From Bacteroidota bacterium (lineage in GTDB: Bacteria; Bacteroidota; Bacteroidia; B-17B0; Aurantibacillaceae): a stretch of 14,660 nt of DNA. Under the pieces are notes generated by a model. The model made no database searches, was not told the DNA's origin, and was given only the letters and a program-made list of their open reading frames with translations. This document shows, piece after piece, positions 1 to 7,537 of the stretch. Position numbers and translations under genes: made by a program. Where the stretch lies: positions 1 to 14,660 of the forward strand of contig JAEZDS010000034.1 of NCBI GenBank assembly GCA_023433205.1. Reading direction: 5' to 3'. Each line of letters begins with the position of its first letter. The first letter of the stretch is position 1.

Positions 1-567
1 TTTTAACTCAATACTTTTTATTAGAGTGTCTGACCGCAACCTGTTTACCTGCCCGTCAGTTAACGAGAAGCTGTAATCACCTTTTTTTGACACTTCCCCT
101 CCCTCCCCCAGTTCGTAATGTTTTAAAAATACACTGTCGAGAAGAACCTTTGATCTTACAAAATAGTTGTGTTTAACGCTGCTGGTATCACGCAGATGTT
201 TGCTGTTAATAAACACTTCCTTGTTTTTGATCTCAACAGTATCGCCGGGCAGGCCAATAAGCCGCTGTATCATTTTACTTGAGCCGGGTGTAATACTGTC
301 GCGAAGCGGATATATAAACTGCAGAATTTGCTGTCGTTGCAGCTCAGCGGTGCTTTTTCTGATAATTACCGCGTCTCCAAGACCGTAAGTACTGTTCATG
401 TCGTGACTATTAACGCGGGTAACGTCGAACACAAACTTTTTAAGCAGAATAAACAACAGCAATGCCGCTGAGGCACTGAGGAACCAGTTCAGTTCAAGAA
501 TAAAAGCTACTATTTGTTTTACTTTGCTGATGGCTGCTGGGTCTTCAACTTGCGGCGCCTGTTCCAT
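1..567 (-). CDS. Signal peptidase I paralogue lacking the catalytic Ser and Lys (3' end beyond window)
   Basis: The first 189 residues of an S26-family protein read leftward and are cut by the window edge. A short cytoplasmic tail precedes one membrane segment (about residues 29-48). Then come a box-B-like stretch (V52-N-S-H-D-M-N-S-T60, then GLGD) and a well kept box D (M99-I-Q-R-L-I-G-L-P-G-D-T). Aligned with the usual IPSGSMxPTL and YIKRxxGLPGD motifs, the nucleophilic Ser is Asp56 and the general-base Lys is Gln101, so signal peptide cleavage is not expected. This is inferred from motif alignment; box E lies outside the window. The ATG at 567 sits 49 nt inside the 3' end of lepB in another frame, and the next in-frame ATG is codon 57, too late to keep the membrane segment. 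The two genes are probably co-transcribed. Staphylococcus aureus SpsA is a known parallel of an inactive paralogue beside an active signal peptidase. The role could be a partner or regulator of LepB. Confidence 0.85.
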   Translation of the reverse strand, partial: MEQAPQVEDPAAISKVKQIVAFILELNWFLSASAALLLFILLKKFVFDVTRVNSHDMNSTYGLGDAVIIRKSTAELQRQQILQFIYPLRDSITPGSSKMIQRLIGLPGDTVEIKNKEVFINSKHLRDTSSVKHNYFVRSKVLLDSVFLKHYELGEGGEVSKKGDYSFSLTDGQVNRLRSDTLIKSIELK

Positions 568-2309
568 TTAGAAAAAGCCCAAATCAGAAAAATGCCAAGA
601 ATAAAAGGAATTTTTACAGAGTGTAATTCACCGTCTTTTACATAACAGAGAAAACGCTCCCACCTGAATTTGCCATCCTCACTGTTCTTGAAAAATGAGC
701 CAATCACCGATTTACCACTTACAGGATTGTTCTCCTTGTATTTCATGCTGAACCATACAAAGAATGGTGAACCCACTACGTGGTCAAAAGGCACGAATCC
801 CCAGCTTCTGCTGTCGGCGCTGTTGTGGCGGTTATCACCCATCATAAAATAGTAGTCCTGCTTAAAAGTGTAGGAAGTAATGGGTTGATCATCGTAAAAA
901 ACCTGAGCACCCCTTCTGGTGATGCGGTGAATACCATCGTCGTAAGTGCTGAGGATCTTTTCAAACAAAACAATGTTATGGGTGTCAATTGGAACAGTCA
1001 TGCCTTTTTTGGGAATGAGCAATGGCCCAAAATTGTCGTTGTTCCAGGCGTAGGAGGGATTGTGCGGGAAGATGCGAAAGTCGTAATAAGATTCAGGCTC
1101 TATTTTTCTGGTTACAGAATATACGCCGGGAATCTGTTTAACCTTCTCAACAGTCTGCTGAGGCATGTTCAGATCATAATAAGATGTGTCGGCCATGGGC
1201 GACTCAATCTTGTAAGCCTCCGTTACATAAATATCGAGTTTGTCAAGCAGTACATGGTTACTTAACGCATGTGTACCCTGACGGGTCCTGGTATTTTCTC
1301 CAAAAATATTGGCGTTGCATTTCACTATGTACCGGTGCTGGGCATGCTCGGGCATGGCCTGCTTTACACCGTTAATGTGCACCGCGCCATTTTTTATTGA
1401 GAGTGTATCGCCTGCAATGGCAACACAACGTTTTACATAGTGGTCGCGTTTGTCAATGGGGCGGTACGTAACCTCACCATAAGGCTCTTGCGGTCCATTT
1501 AGGTAATTCCACGATTCATTCATGTAATATGACAGGGGCTTTTTACCTCCGTCTTCCTGCTGAATGCTGTGGGCGATCTCACGCACCACATTGTAATAAC
1601 TGGCGTTTTGCTGTTTCAGCAACACGGTATCTCCGTCAGGGTAATTAAATACCACTATCTGGTTGTTTTTTACATCACCAAAACCAGGTAACCTGAAGTA
1701 CGGGAGTTTTATCCATTCGAGATAAGACTTTTTAGTTTCACTAAGCGGCAATGTGCTATGCGCGAACGGAAACGACAAAGGAGTTTGTGGGATCTTTGGT
1801 CCGTACGCGAATTTGTTCACAAACAAAAAATCTCCTACAAGCAGCGACTTTTCAAGTGAAGACGTTGGGATTGTAAAAGCTTCAATAAAATAACCACGTA
1901 TAATGGATGCCGCAATTACAGCGAAGATCAGCGGATCTACCCAGTTTCGGATAAAACTGCTTGGCTCTTTTTTATAACGCTCCAGCCCAACGAACTTTGC
2001 ATTTTTATCGTAACCAACCTTTAGAAAAAAGATGTAGGGAAGAATGGCGCCGAACAGTAGATCACTGTTGCCTGGTCTGTTGTAGGCCCTTGCAACATTA
2101 AAACCATATACGCCGTACATGATAATGTTTACGCCGGGCACAATCATAATGAGGCACCACCACCAGGGTTTGCCCAGAACTTTTGACAATACGTAGAAGT
2201 TGTAAACCGGGATCCAGCCCTTCCAGCCCTTTTCGCCTGCTTTTTCAAATAACTTGCTGAGACCTAGAAAAGAGGCCAGTACCAGCAGAAGAAAGATGTA
2301 ATTTCCCAT
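519..2309 (-). CDS. lepB: Signal peptidase I (LepB), long Bacteroidota form
   Basis: Membrane-bound serine protease that removes signal peptides from Sec and Tat substrates on the periplasmic face of the inner membrane. The 596-residue protein is much longer than E. coli LepB (about 324). Residues 1-105 form a hydrophobic extension containing a PWWW motif, resembling the DUF5684 region seen in Bacteroidota LepB. A membrane segment at about 124-142 precedes box B, I147-P-T-S-S-L-E-K-S-L, with catalytic Ser151. Box D, Y291-V-K-R-C-V-A-I-A-G-D, carries the general base Lys293. Box E, G491-D-N-R-H-N-S-A-D-S-R-S-W-G504, is complete. About 180 inserted residues separate D and E, including WNNDNFGPLLIPKKG, common in this phylum. 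A C-terminal membrane helix lies near 566-580. The residue after Ser151 is Leu rather than the usual Met. It is divergent to thrS and overlaps the inactive paralogue downstream by 49 nt. No clear TAnnTTTG promoter was found in front of it. Confidence 0.96.
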   Translation of the reverse strand: MGNYIFLLLVLASFLGLSKLFEKAGEKGWKGWIPVYNFYVLSKVLGKPWWWCLIMIVPGVNIIMYGVYGFNVARAYNRPGNSDLLFGAILPYIFFLKVGYDKNAKFVGLERYKKEPSSFIRNWVDPLIFAVIAASIIRGYFIEAFTIPTSSLEKSLLVGDFLFVNKFAYGPKIPQTPLSFPFAHSTLPLSETKKSYLEWIKLPYFRLPGFGDVKNNQIVVFNYPDGDTVLLKQQNASYYNVVREIAHSIQQEDGGKKPLSYYMNESWNYLNGPQEPYGEVTYRPIDKRDHYVKRCVAIAGDTLSIKNGAVHINGVKQAMPEHAQHRYIVKCNANIFGENTRTRQGTHALSNHVLLDKLDIYVTEAYKIESPMADTSYYDLNMPQQTVEKVKQIPGVYSVTRKIEPESYYDFRIFPHNPSYAWNNDNFGPLLIPKKGMTVPIDTHNIVLFEKILSTYDDGIHRITRRGAQVFYDDQPITSYTFKQDYYFMMGDNRHNSADSRSWGFVPFDHVVGSPFFVWFSMKYKENNPVSGKSVIGSFFKNSEDGKFRWERFLCYVKDGELHSVKIPFILGIFLIWAFSKWNRRRKLKTQQPSAK

Positions 2310-2443
2310 TTGTGTGAGCGGTAAAAATAGGTATTTCTGTATTGATGAGCCGCCTGTTTATTAACCAGGCCCTGGGCGCATTGTTAATATTTGTTGCCCG
2401 ATAATAATATTCACTCTTGAAACGAAGGGTCGGGTAGGGTGGT

Positions 2444-2472
2444 TTTGTGCTCAAACAATTTGTCTATCTTTG
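2444..2472 (+). promoter_or_regulatory. Bacteroidota-type promoter for thrS
   Basis: A TTTG at 2444-2447 and a perfect TAnnTTTG element (TATCTTTG, 2465-2472) are separated by 17 nt, matching the known housekeeping promoter form of this phylum. Transcription would begin near 2479, giving a leader of about 37 nt before the thrS ATG. Assigned by motif only. Confidence 0.65.
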
Positions 2473-2487
2473 ATTCTGAAAAACAAA

Positions 2488-2508
2488 CCTGCGTTGTTGG
2501 CAGGCAGG
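2488..2508 (+). promoter_or_regulatory. Short hairpin in the thrS leader over the ribosome-binding region
   Basis: CCTGC at 2488-2492 can pair with GCAGG at 2500-2504 or, alternatively, with the second GCAGG at 2504-2508. The second pairing would include part of the AGGA (2506-2509) lying 6 nt before the thrS ATG. It could modulate translation, as leader structures do for E. coli thrS, but it is only 5 base pairs and may be chance. No T-box elements were seen. Confidence 0.3.
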
Positions 2509-2515
2509 AAAATTT

Positions 2516-4465
2516 ATGATAAAAATTACTCTTCCCGATGGTTCCGTCAGGGAATACGAAAAGGGAACTACCTCTCTGCAGGTCGCGCAGAGCATCAGCG
2601 AAGGCCTGGCACGCAACGTGCTGGCAGCTAAAGTAAACGATAACGTTTGGGATGCAACGAGACCAATTACCGGCGATGCAACACTGCAACTTTTAACCTG
2701 GAACGATGCCCTTGGCAAAGAAACAATGTGGCACTCCTCTGCGCATTTAATGGCTGAAGCCCTGGAGGCGCTTTATCCTGGGGTTAAATTCTGGGTGGGA
2801 CCCCCGCTGGAAAATGGTTTTTATTACGATGTAGATCTGGGCGGACAAACACTTTCTCCCGCCGATTTTGAAAAGATTGAGCAGAAAATGCTTGAACTTG
2901 CCAAAAAGAACAATGTGTATGTAAGGAAAGAGATCAGCAAGCAGGAAGCCATCGACTATTTTAAAGAAAAGGGAGACGAATACAAACTCGAACTCTTAGA
3001 ACGCCTGGAAGATGGTAATATCTCCCTTTACACCCAGGGCGACTTCACCGATCTTTGCCGCGGACCGCACATTCCTTCTACCGGATTTATAAAGGCCGCA
3101 AAGATACTGAACATAGCCGGCGCGTACTGGAAGGGTGATGAGAAAAACAAAATGCTTACACGCGTGTACGGCATCACCTTCCCGAAAGGTAAAGAGCTGA
3201 AAGAATACCTGACCCTGCTTGAAGAGGCAAAAAAACGCGATCACCGCAAGTTGGGGAAGGAACTCGAATTATTTACTTTTTCAGAAAAGGTCGGGATGGG
3301 ACTTCCCCTGTGGCTGCCCAAGGGTGCCATGCTGCGTGAACGCCTGATCCAGTTTATGCAGAAGGCGCAGATGAAAGCAGGATATGTGCCGGTAGTAACG
3401 CCACACATAGGGCAAAAGGAACTGTATGTTACTTCCGGGCACTATGAAAAGTATGGCAAGGATTCATTCCAGCCCATTAAAACACCGCACGAGGGTGAGG
3501 AGTTTTTTCTCAAACCAATGAACTGTCCGCACCATTGCGAGATCTACAAAGCTTCCCCAAAATCATATAAAGATCTGCCGGTGCGTTTTGCCGAGTTCGG
3601 TACAGTGTACAGATACGAGCAGCATGGCGAATTACACGGTTTAACCAGGGTGCGCGGTTTTACCCAGGATGATGCCCATCTTTTTGTTCGTCCCGACCAG
3701 GTAAAGGAAGAGTTCTGTAAAGTAATTGATTTGGTACTCCACGTCTTTAACGCCCTTGATTTTAAGGATTACACTGCTCAGATCTCGTTACGAGACCCTG
3801 AGAACAAAGAAAAATACATAGGCAGTGATCACAACTGGCAGCTGGCAGAACAGGCCATAATAGACGCGGCCGCAGAGAAAAAACTAAAAACCGTTGTAGA
3901 GCTTGGTGAGGCCGCCTTTTATGGGCCTAAACTCGATTTTATGGTGAAGGACGCTCTTGGCAGAAAATGGCAGCTGGGCACCATTCAGGTTGATTATAAC
4001 CTGCCTGAACGTTTTGAACTGGAGTACACCGGCAGCGATAACCAGAAACACCGGCCGGTAATGATCCACAGGGCTCCATTCGGCAGTCTCGAACGTTTTA
4101 TTGCCGTGCTTATTGAGCACTGTGGAGGAAATTTCCCATTATGGCTTACAGCCGATCAGGTGGCAATTCTCCCCATATCAGAAAAGTACAATGATTACGC
4201 GCAAAAAACCTTAAATTTGCTGGGTAATTTTGAGATCCGTGGTTTTGTTGACGACCGCAATGAAAAGATCGGAAAAAAGATCAGGGATAACGAAATGAAA
4301 AAAGTGCCATTTATGCTGGTGGTGGGAGAGAAAGAGGAGAGTGAAAACACTATAGCGGTGAGGGCCAGGGGCAAAGGTGATATCGGCTCATTTACTCCGG
4401 CAGACCTCGCAGCGTATATAAACCAGCTTATTGAGAGCGATTTCGCTCAAAAGGCACATGAATGA
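2516..4465 (+). CDS. thrS: Threonine-tRNA ligase
   Basis: Class II aminoacyl-tRNA synthetase charging tRNA-Thr in the cytoplasm; 649 residues, close to the E. coli enzyme (642). An N-terminal TGS domain covers about 1-62. The editing domain follows, with H73-S-S-A-H77 and C181-R-G-P-H185, the set needed to clear mischarged Ser-tRNA-Thr. The catalytic core spans about 240-535, with zinc ligands Cys337 (MNCPHH), His388 (QDDAHLF) and His518 (MIHRAPFGS), the last leading into motif 3 (GSLERFIAVLIEH). An anticodon-binding domain ends the protein (about 545-640). All key residues are present, so it should be active and proofreading-competent. The ATG at 2516 has an AGGA 6 nt upstream, and the TGS domain begins at once, supporting this start. 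infC follows after 79 nt, the conserved thrS-infC order. Confidence 0.98.
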   Translation: MIKITLPDGSVREYEKGTTSLQVAQSISEGLARNVLAAKVNDNVWDATRPITGDATLQLLTWNDALGKETMWHSSAHLMAEALEALYPGVKFWVGPPLENGFYYDVDLGGQTLSPADFEKIEQKMLELAKKNNVYVRKEISKQEAIDYFKEKGDEYKLELLERLEDGNISLYTQGDFTDLCRGPHIPSTGFIKAAKILNIAGAYWKGDEKNKMLTRVYGITFPKGKELKEYLTLLEEAKKRDHRKLGKELELFTFSEKVGMGLPLWLPKGAMLRERLIQFMQKAQMKAGYVPVVTPHIGQKELYVTSGHYEKYGKDSFQPIKTPHEGEEFFLKPMNCPHHCEIYKASPKSYKDLPVRFAEFGTVYRYEQHGELHGLTRVRGFTQDDAHLFVRPDQVKEEFCKVIDLVLHVFNALDFKDYTAQISLRDPENKEKYIGSDHNWQLAEQAIIDAAAEKKLKTVVELGEAAFYGPKLDFMVKDALGRKWQLGTIQVDYNLPERFELEYTGSDNQKHRPVMIHRAPFGSLERFIAVLIEHCGGNFPLWLTADQVAILPISEKYNDYAQKTLNLLGNFEIRGFVDDRNEKIGKKIRDNEMKKVPFMLVVGEKEESENTIAVRARGKGDIGSFTPADLAAYINQLIESDFAQKAHE

Positions 4466-4534
4466 TCCCTTCAGTTTTCTGGCGGTATAGAATTTGAATA
4501 ACATAGATTATTGTTTAATAGTATAATTAAAAGC

Positions 4535-4547
4535 GGAGGCAACCATC
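4535..4547 (+). promoter_or_regulatory. Strong Shine-Dalgarno and ATC start codon of infC
   Basis: GGAGG at 4535-4539 stands 5 nt before an ATC codon at 4545-4547. The frame is closed upstream by TAA at 4524-4526, and no ATG, GTG or TTG occurs between that stop and the GTG at 4692, which lies inside the conserved domain. Most other genes here lack a comparable site, so this GGAGG decides the start. Confidence 0.8.
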
Positions 4548-5159
4548 AACCAAAAAAAACCAAATGTACCTGCTTCAACAGGTGGAGATCAAAAACCGGC
4601 ATTCAGACCAAGAGGTTTAAAAGCGGGCTTTAAGCGCCCTGGTGTAAAAGAAGAATTACACAAGGTCAATAACAGAATTTCAGCCTCAAAGGTGCGTGTT
4701 GTGGGCGAAGATGTGGAAGCGGGGATATATCCCCTTTCAAAGGCCCTTGAAATGGCCCGCGAAAAAGGCCTCGACCTGGTTGAGATCGCGCCAAACGTTG
4801 ATCCTCCTGTTTGCAAGATCATTGATTATGGCAAATTCCTTTATGAACAAAAGAAAAAAGCCAAAGAGATCAAAGCAAAAGCAGCCAAGGTGGTTGTAAA
4901 AGATATCCGTTTCGGTCCTCATACCGATGAGCACGATTTTAATTTCAAGAAAAATCACGCCATTAAATTTTTGCAGGAAGGCTGCAAAGTAAAAGCTTAC
5001 GTGTTTTTTAAAGGACGTGAGATCGTATTTAAGGTACAGGGAGAGATACTGCTTCTGAAGTTCGCCAACGAGCTTGAAGAGTGGGGCAAGCCCGAACAGC
5101 TGCCGGTTCTGGAAGGCAAGAAGATGATCATGCTGATCGGTCCAAGAAAAAAGTCATGA
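4545..5159 (+). CDS. infC: Translation initiation factor IF-3, starting at ATC
   Basis: Binds the 30S subunit, prevents premature joining with 50S and monitors the start codon and initiator tRNA. From the ATC the protein has 204 residues (E. coli has 180): a basic, Pro/Gly-rich extension of about 39 residues, then the conserved N-domain beginning H39-K-V-N-N-R-I, a Lys/Ala-rich linker (KKKAKEIKAKAA) and the C-domain (KDIRFGPHTDEHDFNFK to MIMLIGPRKK). Starting at the GTG at 4692 would remove the VNNRI strand of the N-domain, so that start is rejected. A rare AUU start is the basis of IF3 autoregulation in E. coli, because IF3 discriminates against non-canonical codons; ATC here suggests the same feedback. 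It follows thrS by 79 nt and ends before a strong terminator. The usual downstream rpmI and rplT are absent. Confidence 0.93.
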   Translation: MNQKKPNVPASTGGDQKPAFRPRGLKAGFKRPGVKEELHKVNNRISASKVRVVGEDVEAGIYPLSKALEMAREKGLDLVEIAPNVDPPVCKIIDYGKFLYEQKKKAKEIKAKAAKVVVKDIRFGPHTDEHDFNFKKNHAIKFLQEGCKVKAYVFFKGREIVFKVQGEILLLKFANELEEWGKPEQLPVLEGKKMIMLIGPRKKS

Positions 5160-5209
5160 TCTTAGATAGATTTTGAACCAATAGTATACACTTAGTTTGA
5201 ATACTCAAT

Positions 5210-5241
5210 AAAAAAAGCCGGGACGAACCCGGCTTTTTTTT
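5210..5241. terminator. Bidirectional rho-independent terminator between infC and the S41 protease gene
   Basis: Stem GCCGGG (5217-5222), loop ACGAA (5223-5227) and stem CCCGGC (5228-5233), flanked by seven A (5210-5216) and eight T (5234-5241). The symmetry lets it stop transcription from infC on the plus strand and from the protease gene on the minus strand; these two genes converge here. Confidence 0.9.
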
Positions 5242-5288
5242 ATTGGTTTTATGATCATGATCTGTCTTTAAACCATGGCAATTAAACT

Positions 5289-7382
5289 TTACCGCATGTC
5301 GTTTAAGATATTGCTTGCTTCGTAAATGTAAAGGTCCTTCGAAACATTCTCGGCCCACCTGGTTTCGCGGCCTAATCTTGCGGTATCTTTGCTCAGCCTG
5401 CCCCTGTCTTCAGGAAGCAGTGTGGCATTGAATCCTTTGATCTCCTTACGTAAGTCTTCGTATTTCTTATTTTGCTCACGCAGATTTTTCTGATCCTCTC
5501 TGAACTTCGCAAGATTGAGGTTGTAACGGGTATCTTCTTTTTTCTTTTTCACCTCATTGGCCTGCTGCTCTATGAGCGACCACACGGGATTTGAGGAGAT
5601 CCGTTTTTTACTGTTCTTCACAATAAGACCATAGTTGATGTTGTTGAATTCATTATAGCTGGCTCTTGTTATTGTGTCCCACGGCATTGGATGATCGAGC
5701 TGTTTCTCTCCCAGATCAATATACGCGTAAGGGTCGGGTAACAAAATATCCGGAATTACGCCTTTAAGCTGAGTGGTTCCGCCGTTGATACGATAAAATT
5801 TCTGTCTGGTGATCTTCACTGATCCCACAGGCTTAATGGTGTCGAACTGCGGAATTACCAGCTGATCGAGATCAAAGAACGATTGTACGGTGCCTTTTCC
5901 GAAGCTCGGAGTGCCTACGATCACACCTCGTTTGTAATCCTGCATGGCAGCCGCAAGTATCTCGCTGGCACTGGCGCTGCTATGGTTCACTATAATGGTA
6001 AGTGGGCCGTCCCAAACCACTTCGGGATTTTTATCACCCAATATGTTTACCGGCACGTTGTTCTTGTCTTTTACCTGAACTACAGGGCCTGTAGGAAAGA
6101 ACATTCCGGCCATGTCAACCACTTCCTGCAATGAGCCGCCACCATTGTCGCGGAGGTCAATAATAAGTCCTTTGATATTCTGCTTTTTAAGCTTCTCAAT
6201 TTCTTTGCGCATGTCAGTGGAACTGTGATGCGCGCCGGTACGTGCAAAATCGGTGTAAAAAGAAGGCAGATATATATAACCCAGTTTGTTTTTGTTTTGC
6301 AGGATCGCGCTCTTTGCAAAGGTTTCTTCAATTTCAACCACATCGCGCACAATGGGTATTACCTTAAGGCTGTGATCTTTTTTTCTTACAGTAAGTCTTA
6401 CCTCTGTTCCTTTTTTGCCTTTGATCAGCTCAATGGCATCTTCCATGTCCATGTGCGTTATGTCAACCGGATCGGCTGCGCCCTGTGCCACCTTCAATAT
6501 CTCATCACCGGCCTTTAATTCGCCCTGTTTGTGGCTGGGACTGCCAACGATGATCTCACTTACCACCAGTATGCCGTCTTTCGACATCAGCCTGGCGCCA
6601 ATGCCCTCAAACTGTCCGCTCATGCCCTGGTCGAATCTTTTTTTATCGCGGGGGGCAAAGTATTGTGTATGCGGATCGTAAACACTGGCAACCGCATTCG
6701 CGAACTCGCTGAAACGGTCACGGTCAGTTGCTTTTTTTAATCTCCTGAACCAGTCCTGCTGCGATTTCAGGGTTTTCTGACGGGCTTCCGCTTCCAGACT
6801 GTCAAATGGTTTGCTTTTTACAGCTGTATCAGCCTTTTCCTCGGCTTTTTCCTGCCTGTTAAGGAGATCATCAAGTCTGAAAATTACCTGATACTTCAGC
6901 ATCTTACGCCATTCGTTTTTTAAGGCTTCATTGTTGGCAGCGTAGCTCACTTTTTTTGAATCGAATTCGTATTCTTCATCGATGGTGTAATCAAAAGGCT
7001 TCTTCAGCAGTTCTTCGCTCCAGCTTTCTTTTTCTTTGATCCGCTGGTCAACCAGGTCACGCGCCGCCTTAAAAAAGTCCTGTCGCTGACCAAGGATCTG
7101 ATCATCAATGTCATGTTTATATTTTGAGAGTTCGTTGATGTCTTTCTGAAGGAGGAATTTTTTGTGAAAGTCGGTGTTCAGATACTGGTCAAAGACCTTT
7201 TCACTGAAACTGTCGTCCAGTTTATTGGGTGAGTAATGCAACTGTTTAAGGCTGTCGTACAGCAGGCTGAAGATCACGTCGTTCCTGTCGAAAACGTATT
7301 TCAGGATAGTAAAAGAAGAAAGAACTATTACACTAAATATTATTAGTAGCTTTTTAGTGTTCCCCCGGAATTTCATAGGCAT
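5289..7382 (-). CDS. prc: Tail-specific (C-terminal processing) S41 protease with PDZ domain
   Basis: Periplasmic serine protease of the Prc/Tsp type that degrades or trims proteins from their C-termini; 697 residues, similar to E. coli Prc (682). A single N-terminal hydrophobic segment (about 11-28) is a signal anchor or uncleaved signal. A helical N-terminal region (about 35-235) is followed by YDPHTQYFAP and a PDZ domain (about 250-340, with G260-I-G and IIVGSPSHKQGELKAGDEIL). The peptidase core includes GYIYLPSFY, GLIIDLRDNGGGSL and the catalytic site S469-A-S-A-S-E-I. Ser471 and Lys496 (FGKGTVQ) are 25 residues apart, as in E. coli. A charged, coiled-coil-prone C-terminal region (about 600-690) completes it. 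The ATG at 7382 was chosen; an ATG two codons later (7376) is an equal alternative. It is divergent from the NA37-family gene and convergent with infC across a shared terminator. Confidence 0.96.
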   Translation of the reverse strand: MPMKFRGNTKKLLIIFSVIVLSSFTILKYVFDRNDVIFSLLYDSLKQLHYSPNKLDDSFSEKVFDQYLNTDFHKKFLLQKDINELSKYKHDIDDQILGQRQDFFKAARDLVDQRIKEKESWSEELLKKPFDYTIDEEYEFDSKKVSYAANNEALKNEWRKMLKYQVIFRLDDLLNRQEKAEEKADTAVKSKPFDSLEAEARQKTLKSQQDWFRRLKKATDRDRFSEFANAVASVYDPHTQYFAPRDKKRFDQGMSGQFEGIGARLMSKDGILVVSEIIVGSPSHKQGELKAGDEILKVAQGAADPVDITHMDMEDAIELIKGKKGTEVRLTVRKKDHSLKVIPIVRDVVEIEETFAKSAILQNKNKLGYIYLPSFYTDFARTGAHHSSTDMRKEIEKLKKQNIKGLIIDLRDNGGGSLQEVVDMAGMFFPTGPVVQVKDKNNVPVNILGDKNPEVVWDGPLTIIVNHSSASASEILAAAMQDYKRGVIVGTPSFGKGTVQSFFDLDQLVIPQFDTIKPVGSVKITRQKFYRINGGTTQLKGVIPDILLPDPYAYIDLGEKQLDHPMPWDTITRASYNEFNNINYGLIVKNSKKRISSNPVWSLIEQQANEVKKKKEDTRYNLNLAKFREDQKNLREQNKKYEDLRKEIKGFNATLLPEDRGRLSKDTARLGRETRWAENVSKDLYIYEASNILNDMR

Positions 7383-7401
7383 ATTGGTCGTTGTGTATTT
7401 A

Positions 7402-7409
7402 CAAATTTA
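7402..7409 (-). promoter_or_regulatory. Probable -7 element for the S41 protease gene
   Basis: Read on the minus strand the site is TAAATTTG, a full TAnnTTTG match ending 19 nt before the ATG at 7382. No TTTG lies at the expected distance upstream, so support is from the -7 element alone. Confidence 0.4.
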
Positions 7410-7509
7410 ATTTTTCCATGCGCTCGGCGCTTTCCGCCTGTCACATATTTTCATAAGGGCTTGTTATATCTTGTTTAAATATTGTTAAAAGCCCCAATGT
7501 TGAGAAGCT

Positions 7510-7517
7510 TATATTTG
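7510..7517 (+). promoter_or_regulatory. Probable -7 element for the NA37-family gene
   Basis: TATATTTG is a full TAnnTTTG match, 20 nt before the ATG at 7538. The nearest upstream TTG (7482-7484) is 25 nt away, longer than usual, so the -33 half is uncertain. Its survival suggests the interrupted gene is still transcribed. Confidence 0.45.
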
Positions 7518-7537
7518 AAGCCCTTAACTGGTGCTGT

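Noticed and set aside
780..1265. 161-codon plus-strand open frame inside lepB
   Set aside because: It is antisense to a clearly coding, motif-rich lepB and shows no recognisable domain or start signals.
4493..4523. Possible internal promoter between thrS and infC
   Set aside because: A TTTG is followed after 19 nt by TAATAGTA, which fails the TTTG half of the -7 element, so support is too weak.
4692..4694. GTG start for infC
   Set aside because: It would delete the conserved VNNRI start of the IF3 N-domain and has no ribosome-binding site comparable to GGAGG at 4535-4539.
5245..5262. Palindromic atgatcatgatc near the infC terminator
   Set aside because: Short and AT-rich, with no second copy seen; likely chance.
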